The notes under the pieces are model-generated. The model saw only the letters and a program-made list of their open reading frames with translations, was not told the DNA's origin and did not search any database. From UBA7374 sp965660635 (GTDB lineage Bacteria > Verrucomicrobiota > Verrucomicrobiia > Opitutales > Coraliomargaritaceae), in contig CBFIAS010000013.1 in the NCBI GenBank assembly GCA_965660635.1, forward strand, positions 1-46,314: a stretch of DNA of 46,314 nucleotides. The letters are read 5' to 3'. The stretch's first letter is position 1; each line of letters begins with the position of its first letter. Shown in pieces: positions 8,964-19,859 of the stretch. Position numbers and translations under genes: made by a program.

Positions 8964-9608
8964 ATGCAACAGTACACACTGAAGGTAAATTCCCGCGAGA
9001 AAACGGGCCGCGGCGCGGTTCGCCGCCTCCGCGAAACGGGCCGGATTCCGGCATCGGTCTATGGCAAGGGCAGCGCCCGTTCGATCTCCGTCTCGGCGGT
9101 CGAATTTCGCGATTTGAAGCGCGAGATTGGTGACGAGGCGGCGCTGATCGAGCTGACGGACGAGCAGGGCGATTCCATGCTGACCCTGGTCAAGGACGTG
9201 GACCACCACGCGATCCGCAACCAGATCAACCACATTGATTTTCACGAGGTCAAGCGGGGCGAGTCCTTCGTCGCCCGGATACCGGTGCATGTAACCGGCG
9301 ATTCGGACTGCGTTGGCGTGAAGATCGACGGCGGCATGCTGGAGACCCACCTGCACGAGGTCGAGATCCGCTGCCGTCCTTCCAAGCTTCCCGATCACGT
9401 CTCGGTCAATGTCGCTGAGCTGCATGGCGGCGAGGCCGTTCACTTGCGTGATCTGCCGGAAATCGAGGGGGTCGAATACCTCGGCAAGGCAGATGATGTC
9501 GTGGTCTCCTGCTCGGTGGCCAAGGGCGGTTCTTCCTCGGAGGAGGAACCGGCTGCAGAAGTTGCGGGAGAGGAGCCGGCCAGTCCGGAGGCCCCTGCCG
9601 CGGAATAA
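8964..9608 (+). CDS. rplY: 50S ribosomal protein L25, long (CTC) form
   Basis: 214 residues from ATG 8964 (MQQYTLKVNSREKTGRGAVR); an upstream in-frame start adds unrelated hydrophobic residues. The N-terminal L25 domain (about 1-92) binds 5S rRNA, and the C-terminal TL5/CTC domain (about 100-185) includes DHVSVNVAELHGGEAVHLRD. A Glu/Ala-rich low-complexity tail (about 188-214) is typical of the long form. The pth gene follows after 51 bp, and rplY-pth pairing is common in bacteria. Confidence 0.95.
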   Translation: MQQYTLKVNSREKTGRGAVRRLRETGRIPASVYGKGSARSISVSAVEFRDLKREIGDEAALIELTDEQGDSMLTLVKDVDHHAIRNQINHIDFHEVKRGESFVARIPVHVTGDSDCVGVKIDGGMLETHLHEVEIRCRPSKLPDHVSVNVAELHGGEAVHLRDLPEIEGVEYLGKADDVVVSCSVAKGGSSSEEEPAAEVAGEEPASPEAPAAE

Positions 9609-9659
9609 AGCGTTTTTCCCGCGCCGGCGTCCCAGCGGGTGCGGATTGTTCTTTCCCAA

Positions 9660-10241
9660 ATGTCCATTGCGGTCATCGCCGGCCTGGGAAACCCCGGCCA
9701 GAAGTACCGCGACAGCCGCCACAACATCGGCTTCGATGTGGTGGACGCGCTGGCCCGCCAGGCCTCGGCCGGGTGGAAGGCCGACTCCCGCCTGGAGGCG
9801 GAAGTCGCGGAGATCCTCCATGCCGGCCACCAGTTGCTACTGCTCAAGCCGCAGACTTTCATGAATGCCAGCGGCCGCTCGATCAGCGCGATCATGCGCC
9901 GGGCAAAGCTCAAGCCGCAGGAAGTGCTGGTCGTCTACGACGACATCACCCTGGACCTGGCCCGTTCCAAGCTCAGCTGCACCGGCAGCGCTGGGGGCCA
10001 CAACGGCATAGCCGACATCGTCGAACGCATCGGCCCGGGCTTCGTCCGCTTCCGTATCGGAGTGGGCGCCAAGCCAGACAAGGAAATGGACCTTGCCGAA
10101 CACGTCCTCAGCCGCTTCCCGGCTGGGGAACGCACTCTTTTGGACAGCTCTATGCCCCGCTACCTCGAGCAGATCGCTCTAGTGGTTGACAAGGGTATCG
10201 AGCCTGCCATGAACGTAATCAACCAACGACCCTCATCCTGA
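9660..10241 (+). CDS. pth: Peptidyl-tRNA hydrolase
   Basis: 193 residues from ATG 9660; an in-frame GTG at 9639 is less likely because the family starts close to the AGLGNPG motif. It releases peptides from peptidyl-tRNA. Seen: AGLGNPGQKY, the catalytic His in RHNIGFDVVD, LLLKPQTFMNASG, VYDDITLDL and GSAGGHNGIADI, all in family order and spacing. The stop lies one base before the rpsF start, suggesting coupled translation. Confidence 0.97.
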   Translation: MSIAVIAGLGNPGQKYRDSRHNIGFDVVDALARQASAGWKADSRLEAEVAEILHAGHQLLLLKPQTFMNASGRSISAIMRRAKLKPQEVLVVYDDITLDLARSKLSCTGSAGGHNGIADIVERIGPGFVRFRIGVGAKPDKEMDLAEHVLSRFPAGERTLLDSSMPRYLEQIALVVDKGIEPAMNVINQRPSS

Positions 10242-10242
10242 A

Positions 10243-10539
10243 ATGAGCGCCACAACCAACCAATACAAATTCTCCTTTATCCTGGACCTACGCAACACGG
10301 AAGACGACGTTGCGAAGGTGCTGGAAGACATCAAAGAAGCCATAGTCGCCGTAGGCGGCGAGGCCACCGCCAGCGAGGACCTCGGCATGCGCGAGTTCGC
10401 CCGCGCGGCGGACAGCCGCTTCGCGCAGGGGCACTACGCCACGGTCTCGGTGAGCGGCTCCGGCTCGGTCGACCGCGACCTCAAGGTGAAGCTCCAGCAC
10501 GACAAGCGCATCAACCGCATTTTTGTGGAGACCGCCTAA
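10243..10539 (+). CDS. rpsF: 30S ribosomal protein S6
   Basis: 98 residues, the normal length. It has the S6 beta-alpha-beta fold pattern: strand YKFSFILDLR, helix with EDDVAKVLEDIKEAI, then MREFARAADSRFAQGHYATV, ending KINRIFVETA-like (KRINRIF). The order rpsF-ssb-rplI-dnaB is a classic bacterial operon, here without rpsR (S18) between ssb and rplI. S6 normally binds 16S rRNA together with S18. Confidence 0.93.
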   Translation: MSATTNQYKFSFILDLRNTEDDVAKVLEDIKEAIVAVGGEATASEDLGMREFARAADSRFAQGHYATVSVSGSGSVDRDLKVKLQHDKRINRIFVETA

Positions 10540-10574
10540 CCGGTTCCCGCACCGCTCCCCAACCCCGTATTCTC

Positions 10575-11027
10575 ATGGCATCCTTCAATAAAGTCATCCT
10601 CATGGGCAACCTGACCCGCGATCCGGAGACCCGGGTGACGCCCTCGGGCCTGACCATTTGCAAGCTCGGGCTGGCCGTCTCGCGCAACTACAGCACGAAG
10701 GACGGGGAGAAGCGCGAGGAGACGACTTTTGTCGATGTTGACGCCTTTGGCCGCCAGGCGGAGGTGATCACCAAGTACATGAGCAAGGGCAAGCCCATCA
10801 TGCTGGAGGGCCGTCTGCGGCTCGACCAGTGGGAGGCCAACGACGGGCAAAAGCGGAGCAAGCTCTGCGTCGTGCTCGAGAACTTTCAATTCGTCGGCGG
10901 TCCGCGCGAGGACGGTGGCGGCTCCGGCGGCGGTTCCTACGAATCGTCTTCGCCTCCGCAGCGGGACAGCGGCTCCGGCAGTGGCGCGGCTCCACAGGAG
11001 TCGATCGATGACGATGTCCCTTTTTGA
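10575..11027 (+). CDS. ssb: Single-stranded DNA-binding protein
   Basis: 150 residues. OB-fold domain about 1-112 (FNKVILMGNLTRDPETR, TTFVDVDAFGRQAEV, LEGRLRLDQWEANDG). It is followed by a Gly/Ser-rich linker and the acidic tip IDDDVPF, which recruits repair and replication partners in the family. It protects single-stranded DNA in replication. It sits between rpsF and rplI in a translation/replication cluster, so it is probably expressed with ribosomal proteins. Confidence 0.97.
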   Translation: MASFNKVILMGNLTRDPETRVTPSGLTICKLGLAVSRNYSTKDGEKREETTFVDVDAFGRQAEVITKYMSKGKPIMLEGRLRLDQWEANDGQKRSKLCVVLENFQFVGGPREDGGGSGGGSYESSSPPQRDSGSGSGAAPQESIDDDVPF

Positions 11028-11095
11028 TTTTGTCCCGGCATGACCGGAAACAACCTGCAAACAAACTGCAAAACCTTCTTACCAACGAATAGACA

Positions 11096-11605
11096 ATGGC
11101 AAACAATCAAGTGCTTCTGCTTCAGCCCATCGAAGGCCTCGGCGCCGAGGGCGACACCGTAACTGTGCGTGCGGGATACGCGCGCAACTTCCTGCTTCCG
11201 CGCAAGATCGCGCTGCCTATCACGCAGGCCAACCGCAAGCAGGTGGATTCCCTGCTCAAGGCCCGCGAGGTCCGCGAATCGAGAGAACTGGATGCGGCCC
11301 GCGCCCTGTCGGAGCGCATCGCCGGAGTCAACATCGCCATCGCGGTGAAGACTGGCGAGGGCGGCCGCATGTTTGGCGCGGTCACGGCCAATGACTTGAT
11401 CGGGCGCCTGGCCGAAGAGGGAATCGAGCTGACCCGCAAGCAGCTCGGCCTGCCCGCTCCGGTCAAGGAACTCGGCTCGCACACCGCAGCGGTCAAGCTG
11501 CACTCCGAGGTGGAGGCCGAGTTGAAGTTCGAGGTGGTTTCAGAAAACCCGATCGAGGAGACCGAAGAGGCCGCCGACGAGGCGGATGCGGAGGACGACG
11601 AGTAA
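11096..11605 (+). CDS. rplI: 50S ribosomal protein L9
   Basis: 169 residues. The N-terminal domain has the L9 signature (VLLLQPIEGLGAEGDTVTVR, GYARNFLLPRKIA). A long connecting helix follows (about 42-80), then the C-terminal domain with EGGRMFGAVTANDL. The last about 20 residues are an acidic extension (EETEEAADEADAEDDE) beyond the usual 148-residue form. The next gene, dnaB, begins 26 bp downstream. Confidence 0.96.
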   Translation: MANNQVLLLQPIEGLGAEGDTVTVRAGYARNFLLPRKIALPITQANRKQVDSLLKAREVRESRELDAARALSERIAGVNIAIAVKTGEGGRMFGAVTANDLIGRLAEEGIELTRKQLGLPAPVKELGSHTAAVKLHSEVEAELKFEVVSENPIEETEEAADEADAEDDE

Positions 11606-11630
11606 ACCCGCCCGAGCGGCGGCTCAACCC

Positions 11631-13076
<1,446 letters not shown>

Positions 13077-13095
13077 TCGTCCTCTCTTTGCAAAC

Positions 13096-15471
13096 ATGCG
13101 TTTGATCCGCCAATTCCTACCCGCCGCTGTCCTTTTCATTTTTCTTGCTGGCGGAGTCCGTGCGGCCGGGGAGGCTGGCGGCTCACGGGCTGAGATCGCC
13201 GCGGTGGAGATCCAGTTCGATGGCTTCCAGCCGGTGAGCGACGAGTATGTGGCCGGGCACATCCAACTGCGCGAGGGCATGGCAGTGGATCCGGCATTGG
13301 TCGACCAGTCGGTCCGCGCGCTTTACAATACCGGGCATTTCGAGGATGTGCGAATCGATGTTGCCGGGGTGGACGGCGGGCAGGTCAAGCTTCAGGTCAA
13401 ACTGGTGCCCAAATACACCATCGGCCGGATTGTTTTCGAGGGCAATGAGGCATTATCGGACAGCCGTTTGTCGACCAAGGCGGAACTGGAGACCCGCGCC
13501 AGCCTGGACGAGTACGAAGTCAAGGAGGCGGCCGACCGCATCGCGGAATACTATGTGAAAAAAGGCTATGCCGACGCGGAAGTGGAGTACCGGATCGAGC
13601 GCGACCTGGAGACCGGCTACGCCACGGTGTTCTTTGCTGTGATGGAGCAAGGCAAGGTGCGGATCACGAAAATCGAGTTCGAGGGCAACTCCGCCTTCAA
13701 GGACGACAAGCTTCGCAAAGTGTTGAAAACGAAAAAGAACAACTGGCTGTCCTGGATCACGGGCGACGGCAAGTTTGACGAGGTCAAGTTCAAGGAGGAC
13801 CTGGACTTGCTCCGGGTGTTCTACAGCAACGAGGGTTACCTCGACGTGGAGATCGAGGAAGATGCCGTGGCGATCGACTTCATCAGCCGCAAGAAGATCC
13901 GCATCTCCATACCGGTCCGCGAGGGGCAGCGTTACTTTGTCGGTAGCATGAGTGTGGAGGACGCCACCATCTTCACCGTGGAGGAACTGCTCTCCGTGGT
14001 GAAGATCGAGACCGGGGATGTCTTTTCGCCGGAGGCGGTGGACGCCGCGGCCTCGGCGGTGGGCGAGTATTTCACTTCGCGCGGCTACCTGGAGACGCGT
14101 GTCCGGGCCGAGCGTGTTTCCAACATGGAAACGCGCCGGATCGACCTGGTCTTCCGGGTGTGGGAAAGCGGCAAGTTCTACGTGGAGTCGATCCAGGTGG
14201 AAGGCAACACCAAGAGCAAATCCAAGGTGATCGTGCGGGAGCTGGCATTGCGCCCGGGTGATGTATTCGACCTGACGAAGATGGATGTGAGCGAGCGTCG
14301 CCTGCGCAACACCCAGTTTTTCCAGGAGGTGCGGCTCAACCCCGAGTCGACCAACATCCCCGGCCGGCGCGACCTCGGCGTGGTGGTGGAGGAGGGGCGC
14401 ACCGGCAGTCTCTCCTTCGGGGCGGGCTTCGGTTCGGTTGAGAGCGTGGTGCTCTACGCCGAGATGCGGCAAAGCAACTTTGACCTGTTCAACTGGCGCA
14501 ACGGGTTCCAGGGCGACGGGCAGAAGTTCCGCATCCGTGGTTCGCTTGGTTCATCCAGTAACCAGATCCTCGTCTCCTTTGAGGAGCCGTGGCTCTTCGA
14601 GCAGCGCCTGGCCTTCGGGGTGGAGCTGTTCCGTACGGAGTCGGACTACAACAGCAGCGACTACGACGAGTTGCGCACGGGTTTCGAGCTGTACCTGCGC
14701 CGGCGTCTTTTCGAACTGGTTGAGGCCCGCGCTTCCTACCGCCTGGAGGAGGTTGAGATCATGGACGTGGCCCGCAACAACAGCCTGCCGCGGGCCGGGG
14801 ACGGAAGCACTCCCAATGACGGCGTGGCCGACGTTTTCCAGGCGGCGGAGGGCGTTGAACTGGTCTCCAAGGCCGGGCTTACTTTCCTGCGTGATACCCG
14901 CGACTCGCTCCTGTTCACCCGCAAGGGCAACCGCACCACGCTGGCCAACGAGTGGGCCGGGCTGGGCGGGGACGTGGACTACTACAAGTTCGAGGGGCGA
15001 ACCGCGCACTTCATCCCCACTTTCGACCTCTACGAGCAGTCGCTCTCGATCATCGGGCGTCTGGGCACGGTGATTCCCTACGGGGGGAGCGATAACGTGC
15101 CGTTTTACGACCGCTTCTACCTCGGCGGGCCGGACAACCTGCGCGGCTACGACTACCGCGACATTGGCCCGCGCGACCCGGACGACCCGAACGAATCAGT
15201 CGGGGGCAACAGCTACGGCATGCTTTCCCTGGAATATACCTTCCGTCTGGCGGAACCTTTGGGGCTGGCGGTTTTCTATGATGCAGGCTTTGTTAATCAG
15301 GAGGAAAACGAATTTGACGTATCGAACTACGCAGACAACTGGGGAGTGGGTGCCCGCATCCTGATGCTCGGCTCGCCCCTGAAACTGGATCTCGGCTTTC
15401 CCATGACCACTCCCGACGAGGTTGACGACACCAGTTCACAGTTTCACTTTTCGTTTGGCACGCGTTTCTAA
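13096..15471 (+). CDS. bamA: Outer-membrane protein assembly factor BamA
   Basis: 791 residues. A signal peptide (about 1-24) precedes a run of POTRA domains (about 35-430; repeated patterns such as GRIVFEGNEALSDSRL, ITKIEFEGNSAFKDDKL and VESIQVEGNTKSKSKV). The C-terminal 16-strand Omp85 barrel includes the strongly conserved LGGPDNLRGYDYRDIGP loop and ends in aromatic FHFSFGTRF. It is the insertase for outer-membrane proteins. The ompH-like and lpxD genes follow, the classic envelope cluster, and show that the organism has an LPS outer membrane. Confidence 0.96.
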   Translation: MRLIRQFLPAAVLFIFLAGGVRAAGEAGGSRAEIAAVEIQFDGFQPVSDEYVAGHIQLREGMAVDPALVDQSVRALYNTGHFEDVRIDVAGVDGGQVKLQVKLVPKYTIGRIVFEGNEALSDSRLSTKAELETRASLDEYEVKEAADRIAEYYVKKGYADAEVEYRIERDLETGYATVFFAVMEQGKVRITKIEFEGNSAFKDDKLRKVLKTKKNNWLSWITGDGKFDEVKFKEDLDLLRVFYSNEGYLDVEIEEDAVAIDFISRKKIRISIPVREGQRYFVGSMSVEDATIFTVEELLSVVKIETGDVFSPEAVDAAASAVGEYFTSRGYLETRVRAERVSNMETRRIDLVFRVWESGKFYVESIQVEGNTKSKSKVIVRELALRPGDVFDLTKMDVSERRLRNTQFFQEVRLNPESTNIPGRRDLGVVVEEGRTGSLSFGAGFGSVESVVLYAEMRQSNFDLFNWRNGFQGDGQKFRIRGSLGSSSNQILVSFEEPWLFEQRLAFGVELFRTESDYNSSDYDELRTGFELYLRRRLFELVEARASYRLEEVEIMDVARNNSLPRAGDGSTPNDGVADVFQAAEGVELVSKAGLTFLRDTRDSLLFTRKGNRTTLANEWAGLGGDVDYYKFEGRTAHFIPTFDLYEQSLSIIGRLGTVIPYGGSDNVPFYDRFYLGGPDNLRGYDYRDIGPRDPDDPNESVGGNSYGMLSLEYTFRLAEPLGLAVFYDAGFVNQEENEFDVSNYADNWGVGARILMLGSPLKLDLGFPMTTPDEVDDTSSQFHFSFGTRF

Positions 15472-15533
15472 ATCCTATTTTAAAGAGTCCTTTCTTTATT
15501 ATCTCTCAACTAAACAACCACCACCAACACGTT

Positions 15534-16130
15534 ATGAAAACCACCCTTATCGCCGTTTTGGCTGCTCTCGTCGCCGCCACCGGAGCCTACGCCCAGAAGG
15601 AGCCCAGCGTGGGCGCCGTCAACATGCAACGCCTGCTTGCCGGATACACGGCTTACCAGTCGGCTCTGGAAAAGTACGAGGGCGCAATTTCACCCGCCGA
15701 GGAAGAACTGGCCAATCTCCAGAAGAAGCTGCAGGAAATGCAGTCCAAGGGCCAGGAACTGGAAGTAAAGAAGGACAACCCGGCACTTTCCAAGGATGCG
15801 AGGAAAGACGCGCAGTCCGAGTATGAAACCCTCTCCGATGAGTTCCGCACGACCGGCGCCCAGTTCCAGGCATTCCAGAACCAGACCCAGCAACTCCGCA
15901 ACAAGAGCCGCCAGGAATTTCTCCTGCCCCTTGAGTTGAAGGCCCGCGAGACGATTGTCATGGTGGCCGAGGACAAGGATGTTGACCTGGTTCTCGAGAT
16001 TGCCCCGGTAAACGTCAAGGAGGACGAGGAGAAGACCTACAACGTCTACCGCGGCACTGTGCTCTACGCCTCGGAATCCCTCGACCTGACGGACTCCGTA
16101 ATCGCCGTGCTGAACGCCTCCGTCGAGTAG
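15534..16130 (+). CDS. OmpH/Skp-family periplasmic chaperone
   Basis: 198 residues. A signal peptide (about 1-20, ending AYA-QKE) is followed by the family's NMQRLLAGYTAYQSAL strand/helix. A long coiled coil (about 50-135, rich in E/K/Q: EELANLQKKLQEMQ) would form the tentacles that hold unfolded outer-membrane proteins. A closing alpha/beta segment (VAEDKDVDLVLEIAPV) is typical. It lies 62 bp after bamA and ahead of a terminator. Confidence 0.9.
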   Translation: MKTTLIAVLAALVAATGAYAQKEPSVGAVNMQRLLAGYTAYQSALEKYEGAISPAEEELANLQKKLQEMQSKGQELEVKKDNPALSKDARKDAQSEYETLSDEFRTTGAQFQAFQNQTQQLRNKSRQEFLLPLELKARETIVMVAEDKDVDLVLEIAPVNVKEDEEKTYNVYRGTVLYASESLDLTDSVIAVLNASVE

Positions 16131-16154
16131 CCGGCCGCTAGTAAACTTTACAAG

Positions 16155-16186
16155 CCCTGTTCCCCCTCGGAGGACAGGGTTTTTTT
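16155..16186 (+). terminator. Rho-independent terminator after ompH
   Basis: CCCTGT/ACAGGG stem around a 13-nt loop followed by T7. It separates the bamA-ompH transcript from lpxD, which starts about 20 bp later. Confidence 0.85.
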
Positions 16187-16204
16187 CAATCCCATACCGG
16201 ATTC

Positions 16205-17266
16205 ATGGAGTTTTCATTTTCTATCGGGCAGATCCTGCAAATAGCGGGTGACGGGGCAGAAGTCCTCGGCGACTACGAAGGGGAAATCCGCGGCCTCGCT
16301 TCGTTGTCCGAGGCCGTTGCGGGAGACCTTTCCTTCCTCGGCAACCCGAAATACCGGAGCGAGGTGGCTTCTTCCCGGGCCTCTGTCCTCTTGCTTCCAA
16401 GGGATTACGACGAGCCGCCCGGGCCAGGCTGCCGGCACGTGAAGGTGGACAATCCCTCGCTTGTCCTGGCCCAGATCTGCCGCGAGATCGAGCGTCTCCT
16501 GCTGCCTGCGCCGGAGCCGGGCATTCATCCGACGGCTGTGGTGGAGCCGGGCGCTGAAGTCTCCCCCGAAGCCAGCATTGGCCCGTTTTGCTTCATCGCG
16601 GAGGGCGCCCGGGTGGGGGCGGCCCACTTGCAGAGCCACGTCTCCATCGGCCGCAACGCCGAGGTGGGCGACGGATCGTTGCTCTTCGCCCGGGTGGTGG
16701 TGGCCGACCATTGCCGGATCGGCCCGCGCAACCGGATCCTCCAGGGCGTGGTCATCGGGAGCGATGGCTACGGCTATGAATTCGAGGCTGGCCAGCATCA
16801 GCGCGTGCCGCAGATAGGCCGCGTAAGGACCGGGCCGGATGTGGACATCGGCGCCAACACGACGATCGACCGGGCACGCTTCGGCGAGACGGTGATCGGG
16901 GAGGGCACCAAGATCGACAATCTCGTGCAGGTCGCGCACAACGTCCGTATCGGGAAACACTGCCTGATCGTCGCCCAGGTCGGCGTGAGCGGGAGCACCG
17001 AGTTGGGCGATGGAGTGGTTGCCGGGGGCAAGGCCGGATTTGCCGGGCACTTGAAGATCGGCGCAGGAGCCATGATCGGTGGTAACTGCAGCGTCATGAA
17101 GTCTGTTCCCGCCGGCCAGAAGTTGATGGGTACTCCGGCCATACCCAAACAGGAGTTCTTCCGCGTTGCTGCCCTACAGAGAAAATTGCCGGAGTTTTTC
17201 AAAAGGTTTGAACAACTGGAGAAACACATTGATTCTTCAGAAAAAAGCGGGGAGCCGCCCCGTTGA
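16205..17266 (+). CDS. lpxD: UDP-3-O-acylglucosamine N-acyltransferase
   Basis: 353 residues. The N-terminal uridine-binding domain (about 1-105, including AGDLSFLGNPKY) is followed by a left-handed beta-helix of hexapeptide repeats (about 108-300, IxPxAxIG-type). The catalytic His is in NLVQVAHNVRIG. A C-terminal helical extension (about 315-353) is present. It adds the N-linked acyl chain in lipid A synthesis. Neighbouring bamA and ompH support an envelope cluster, though a terminator precedes it. Confidence 0.96.
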   Translation: MEFSFSIGQILQIAGDGAEVLGDYEGEIRGLASLSEAVAGDLSFLGNPKYRSEVASSRASVLLLPRDYDEPPGPGCRHVKVDNPSLVLAQICREIERLLLPAPEPGIHPTAVVEPGAEVSPEASIGPFCFIAEGARVGAAHLQSHVSIGRNAEVGDGSLLFARVVVADHCRIGPRNRILQGVVIGSDGYGYEFEAGQHQRVPQIGRVRTGPDVDIGANTTIDRARFGETVIGEGTKIDNLVQVAHNVRIGKHCLIVAQVGVSGSTELGDGVVAGGKAGFAGHLKIGAGAMIGGNCSVMKSVPAGQKLMGTPAIPKQEFFRVAALQRKLPEFFKRFEQLEKHIDSSEKSGEPPR

Positions 17267-17283
17267 CACCAAGACCTGCTTGC

Positions 17284-18231
17284 ATGAACAGCCCACTGAA
17301 AATCTTCTGCGGAAACTCCAACCCGGCATTGGCCAAGGACATTTGCCGCTACCTCGATGTGCCGCTCGGTGCGGCTACGGTGGAGAGTTTCCCGGACGGT
17401 GAGACCTTCGTGCGGATCGACGAGAACATCCGCGGGGCGGACGTCTTCATCATCCAGTCGACCTGCAACCCGGCCAACCAGCACTTGATGGAGCTGTTCA
17501 TCATGATTGATGCCGCCCGCCGGGCCTCGGCCAAGCGCATTACTGCGGTCATACCTTTCTACGGCTACGCCCGGCAGGACCGCAAGGACCAGCCGCGGGT
17601 GCCCATCACTTCCAAACTGGTGGCCAACCTTCTGGTCTCTGCCGGTGCCAACCGTGTCTTGACCGTCGACCTGCACGCCCAGCAGATCCAGGGCTTCTTC
17701 GACATCCCGGTCGATCATCTCTACGCTTCGCCCGTGCTTTTCCAGTACCTCAAGACGTTGGACACGGACAACCTCACGCTCTTCTCGCCGGATGTGGGCG
17801 GGATGAAGATGGCCTCGGCCTACGCCAGCATGCTCAAGGTGCCGCTCGGCTTCATCGCCAAGCGCCGCACCGATGCGGAGACGGTTGAGGCAGTTTCCCT
17901 GGTGGGTGAGACGGAGGGCCGCGACATCCTGCTGATTGACGACATGACCGAGACCGCGGGCACACTGTGCGCGGCGGCGGAATTGTTGAAGAAGAACGGT
18001 GCCAAGCGGGTAATGGCGGCGGTCAGTCACGGCGTTCTCAACGAGCGGGGTTACGACCGGCTGGCCGGTGGCCTGCTCGACCGCCTGATCACGACGGACT
18101 CCACGCCGGTCAAGCAGAGTGACTCCTTGCCGATTACAGTGCTCAGCGTTGCGGAGTTGCTGGGGGAGGGGATCCGCCGTATCCATGACAACGAGAGCGT
18201 CACCGGCCTGTTTGAGATCAAAGGGTTTTAG
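17284..18231 (+). CDS. prs: Ribose-phosphate pyrophosphokinase
   Basis: 315 residues from ATG 17284, the usual length; an upstream in-frame start at 17263 overlaps lpxD. It makes PRPP from ribose-5-phosphate and ATP. Motifs in order: LKIFCGNSNPALAKDI, FPDGETFVRI, YGYARQDRKDQPRVPIT (ATP loop), DLHAQQIQGFFDIPVDHLY, SPDVGGMKMA and the PRPP loop LLIDDMTETAGTL. It begins 17 bp after lpxD and may share its transcript. Confidence 0.97.
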   Translation: MNSPLKIFCGNSNPALAKDICRYLDVPLGAATVESFPDGETFVRIDENIRGADVFIIQSTCNPANQHLMELFIMIDAARRASAKRITAVIPFYGYARQDRKDQPRVPITSKLVANLLVSAGANRVLTVDLHAQQIQGFFDIPVDHLYASPVLFQYLKTLDTDNLTLFSPDVGGMKMASAYASMLKVPLGFIAKRRTDAETVEAVSLVGETEGRDILLIDDMTETAGTLCAAAELLKKNGAKRVMAAVSHGVLNERGYDRLAGGLLDRLITTDSTPVKQSDSLPITVLSVAELLGEGIRRIHDNESVTGLFEIKGF

Positions 18232-18299
18232 GGGCGGCTAGCGCGTTTAAAGGAACCACCGGGCTTGATTTCTGTCCGAAGTCCCGGATCCTATTATAC

Positions 18300-19748
18300 A
18301 TGCACAGTCTTATGTTCCGCCTTCGTTTGTTCCTGTTTCTCGCTGTTCTTGTCCTCTGCCGTCCCTTGGCGGCGTCCACTCTTGAGGTGGAGCACGATCC
18401 TTCGCCGCTCGCCGCCAGCAAGTCGGTGCCTTTGGTCTCCTACGCGGATGTGATTGAGCGGGCGTCACCGGCGGTGGTTTCCGTTTACACGACGGACATC
18501 CAGACCTTCGCCCGCGGGCAGCATCCCGGCATGGGCGAGATTCTCCGGCAGTTCGGCTACCGGGTGCCCCGCGGCTCCGTCATGCCCGAGCAAAGGGAGG
18601 TCCACGGGCTCGGCTCGGGCGTCATCATCTCAAGGGATGGCTACATCATAACGAACAACCACGTGGTGCGCGACGAGGGCGGCGAGCCGGTCGATGAGAT
18701 CCGGGTGCAGTTGAAGGACGGCAGCGAGTATTTTGCTGAATTGGTCGGCACGGATGCGAAGACCGATGTGGCCGTGATCAAGATCGACGCCGAGCAGAAG
18801 CTGGATGCAGTGGTGCTGGCGGACAGCGACCGGATCCGCACCGGCGACATCGTCTTCGCCATCGGCAGCCCGCACGGCCAGAGCCAGACCGTCACGCAGG
18901 GCATAGTCTCGGCCACGGAGCGGACTTCGCTGGAGATCCTCGGGCCGGGCTCCTATGAGAATTTCATCCAGACTGATGCGGCGATCAACCTGGGTAACTC
19001 TGGCGGTGCCTTGATCGATGCCCTCGGCCGGCTGGTCGGCATCAACACCGCGATTGTCTCCCGTACCGGCGGGAGCATCGGGCTGGGCTACGCGATCCCG
19101 GCCAACATGGCGATCCGCGTGGCCCGCAGCCTGATTGAGATCGGCGAGGTGCCCCGCGGCCTGCTCGGTCTCATCCCGGTGGATTTGACGACTGACTTGG
19201 CCGAGGCCTTCGACCTGGAATCGACAGACGGAGCCCTGGTCAACGAGGTGCTGGAGGACTCCCCGGCGGAGCGGGGCGGCATCCGCCACGGCGACATCAT
19301 CACCCGGATCGACGACGTGCCGGTCGAGTCGGCCGCGCAGCTACGCTTGACCGTCTCGCAGATGGCGCCCGGCCGGGAGGTGGAGGTTGTCCTCATTCGT
19401 CGCGGCAAGCTGCTCCGCAAGAAAGTGGTTTTAGGGAGCCTCAACGGCCGGTTCTACGGGCACAGGGGAGAATCTGTGCTGGAAGGCGTGGAATTGTCCC
19501 AGCTCGATCCGGATCTGCGCGGGGAGATGGAGTTGCCGGAGCCCCTTGAGGGTGTGCTGGTGCGCTCCGTCGCCGATGACTCGCCTTTCAGCAAGCGCCT
19601 GCGCCAGGGCATGGTGATCATGGAGGTCAATGACGTGCCGGTGGAAGCGCCCGCCTCAGTCGGCAAGTCCCTCCAGTCCGGAGTCAATAGCTTCTACGTA
19701 TGGTTCGAGGGGAGTCCGCGCTTCGTTGTTATCCGCATCGACGATTAA
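18300..19748 (+). CDS. HtrA/DegP-family periplasmic serine protease
   Basis: 482 residues from ATG 18300 (18312 is an alternative). Signal peptide about 1-25. The trypsin-like domain (about 50-270) has a complete triad: His121 (ITNNHVV), Asp156 (TDVAVIKI) and Ser234 (GNSGGALID). A first PDZ domain follows (about 285-375, SPAERGGIRHGDIITRIDDV) and a second, more diverged one (about 395-480, DSPFSKRLRQGMVIMEVNDV). Members degrade or refold damaged envelope proteins. The insertion around 70-100 resembles the regulatory LA loop. It stands alone between prs and a repeat-containing spacer. Confidence 0.93.
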   Translation: MHSLMFRLRLFLFLAVLVLCRPLAASTLEVEHDPSPLAASKSVPLVSYADVIERASPAVVSVYTTDIQTFARGQHPGMGEILRQFGYRVPRGSVMPEQREVHGLGSGVIISRDGYIITNNHVVRDEGGEPVDEIRVQLKDGSEYFAELVGTDAKTDVAVIKIDAEQKLDAVVLADSDRIRTGDIVFAIGSPHGQSQTVTQGIVSATERTSLEILGPGSYENFIQTDAAINLGNSGGALIDALGRLVGINTAIVSRTGGSIGLGYAIPANMAIRVARSLIEIGEVPRGLLGLIPVDLTTDLAEAFDLESTDGALVNEVLEDSPAERGGIRHGDIITRIDDVPVESAAQLRLTVSQMAPGREVEVVLIRRGKLLRKKVVLGSLNGRFYGHRGESVLEGVELSQLDPDLRGEMELPEPLEGVLVRSVADDSPFSKRLRQGMVIMEVNDVPVEAPASVGKSLQSGVNSFYVWFEGSPRFVVIRIDD

Positions 19749-19774
19749 AGAACCCCGCCGCAGGCTGCGGGATG

Positions 19775-19850
19775 TCAGGAGACAGAGGCCAGGAGACAGA
19801 GGCCAGATGTCAGGAGACAGAAGTCAGAGGGCAGGAGGCGGTACGAGGCA
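19775..19850 (+). repeat. Short GGAGACAGAGGCCA-type repeat array
   Basis: Four to five imperfect units of the form (ATGTC)AGGAGACAGAGGCC follow the HtrA gene. The units differ by small insertions. No gene is present in this 250-bp spacer. Confidence 0.7.
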
Positions 19851-19859
19851 GTAAGTCAA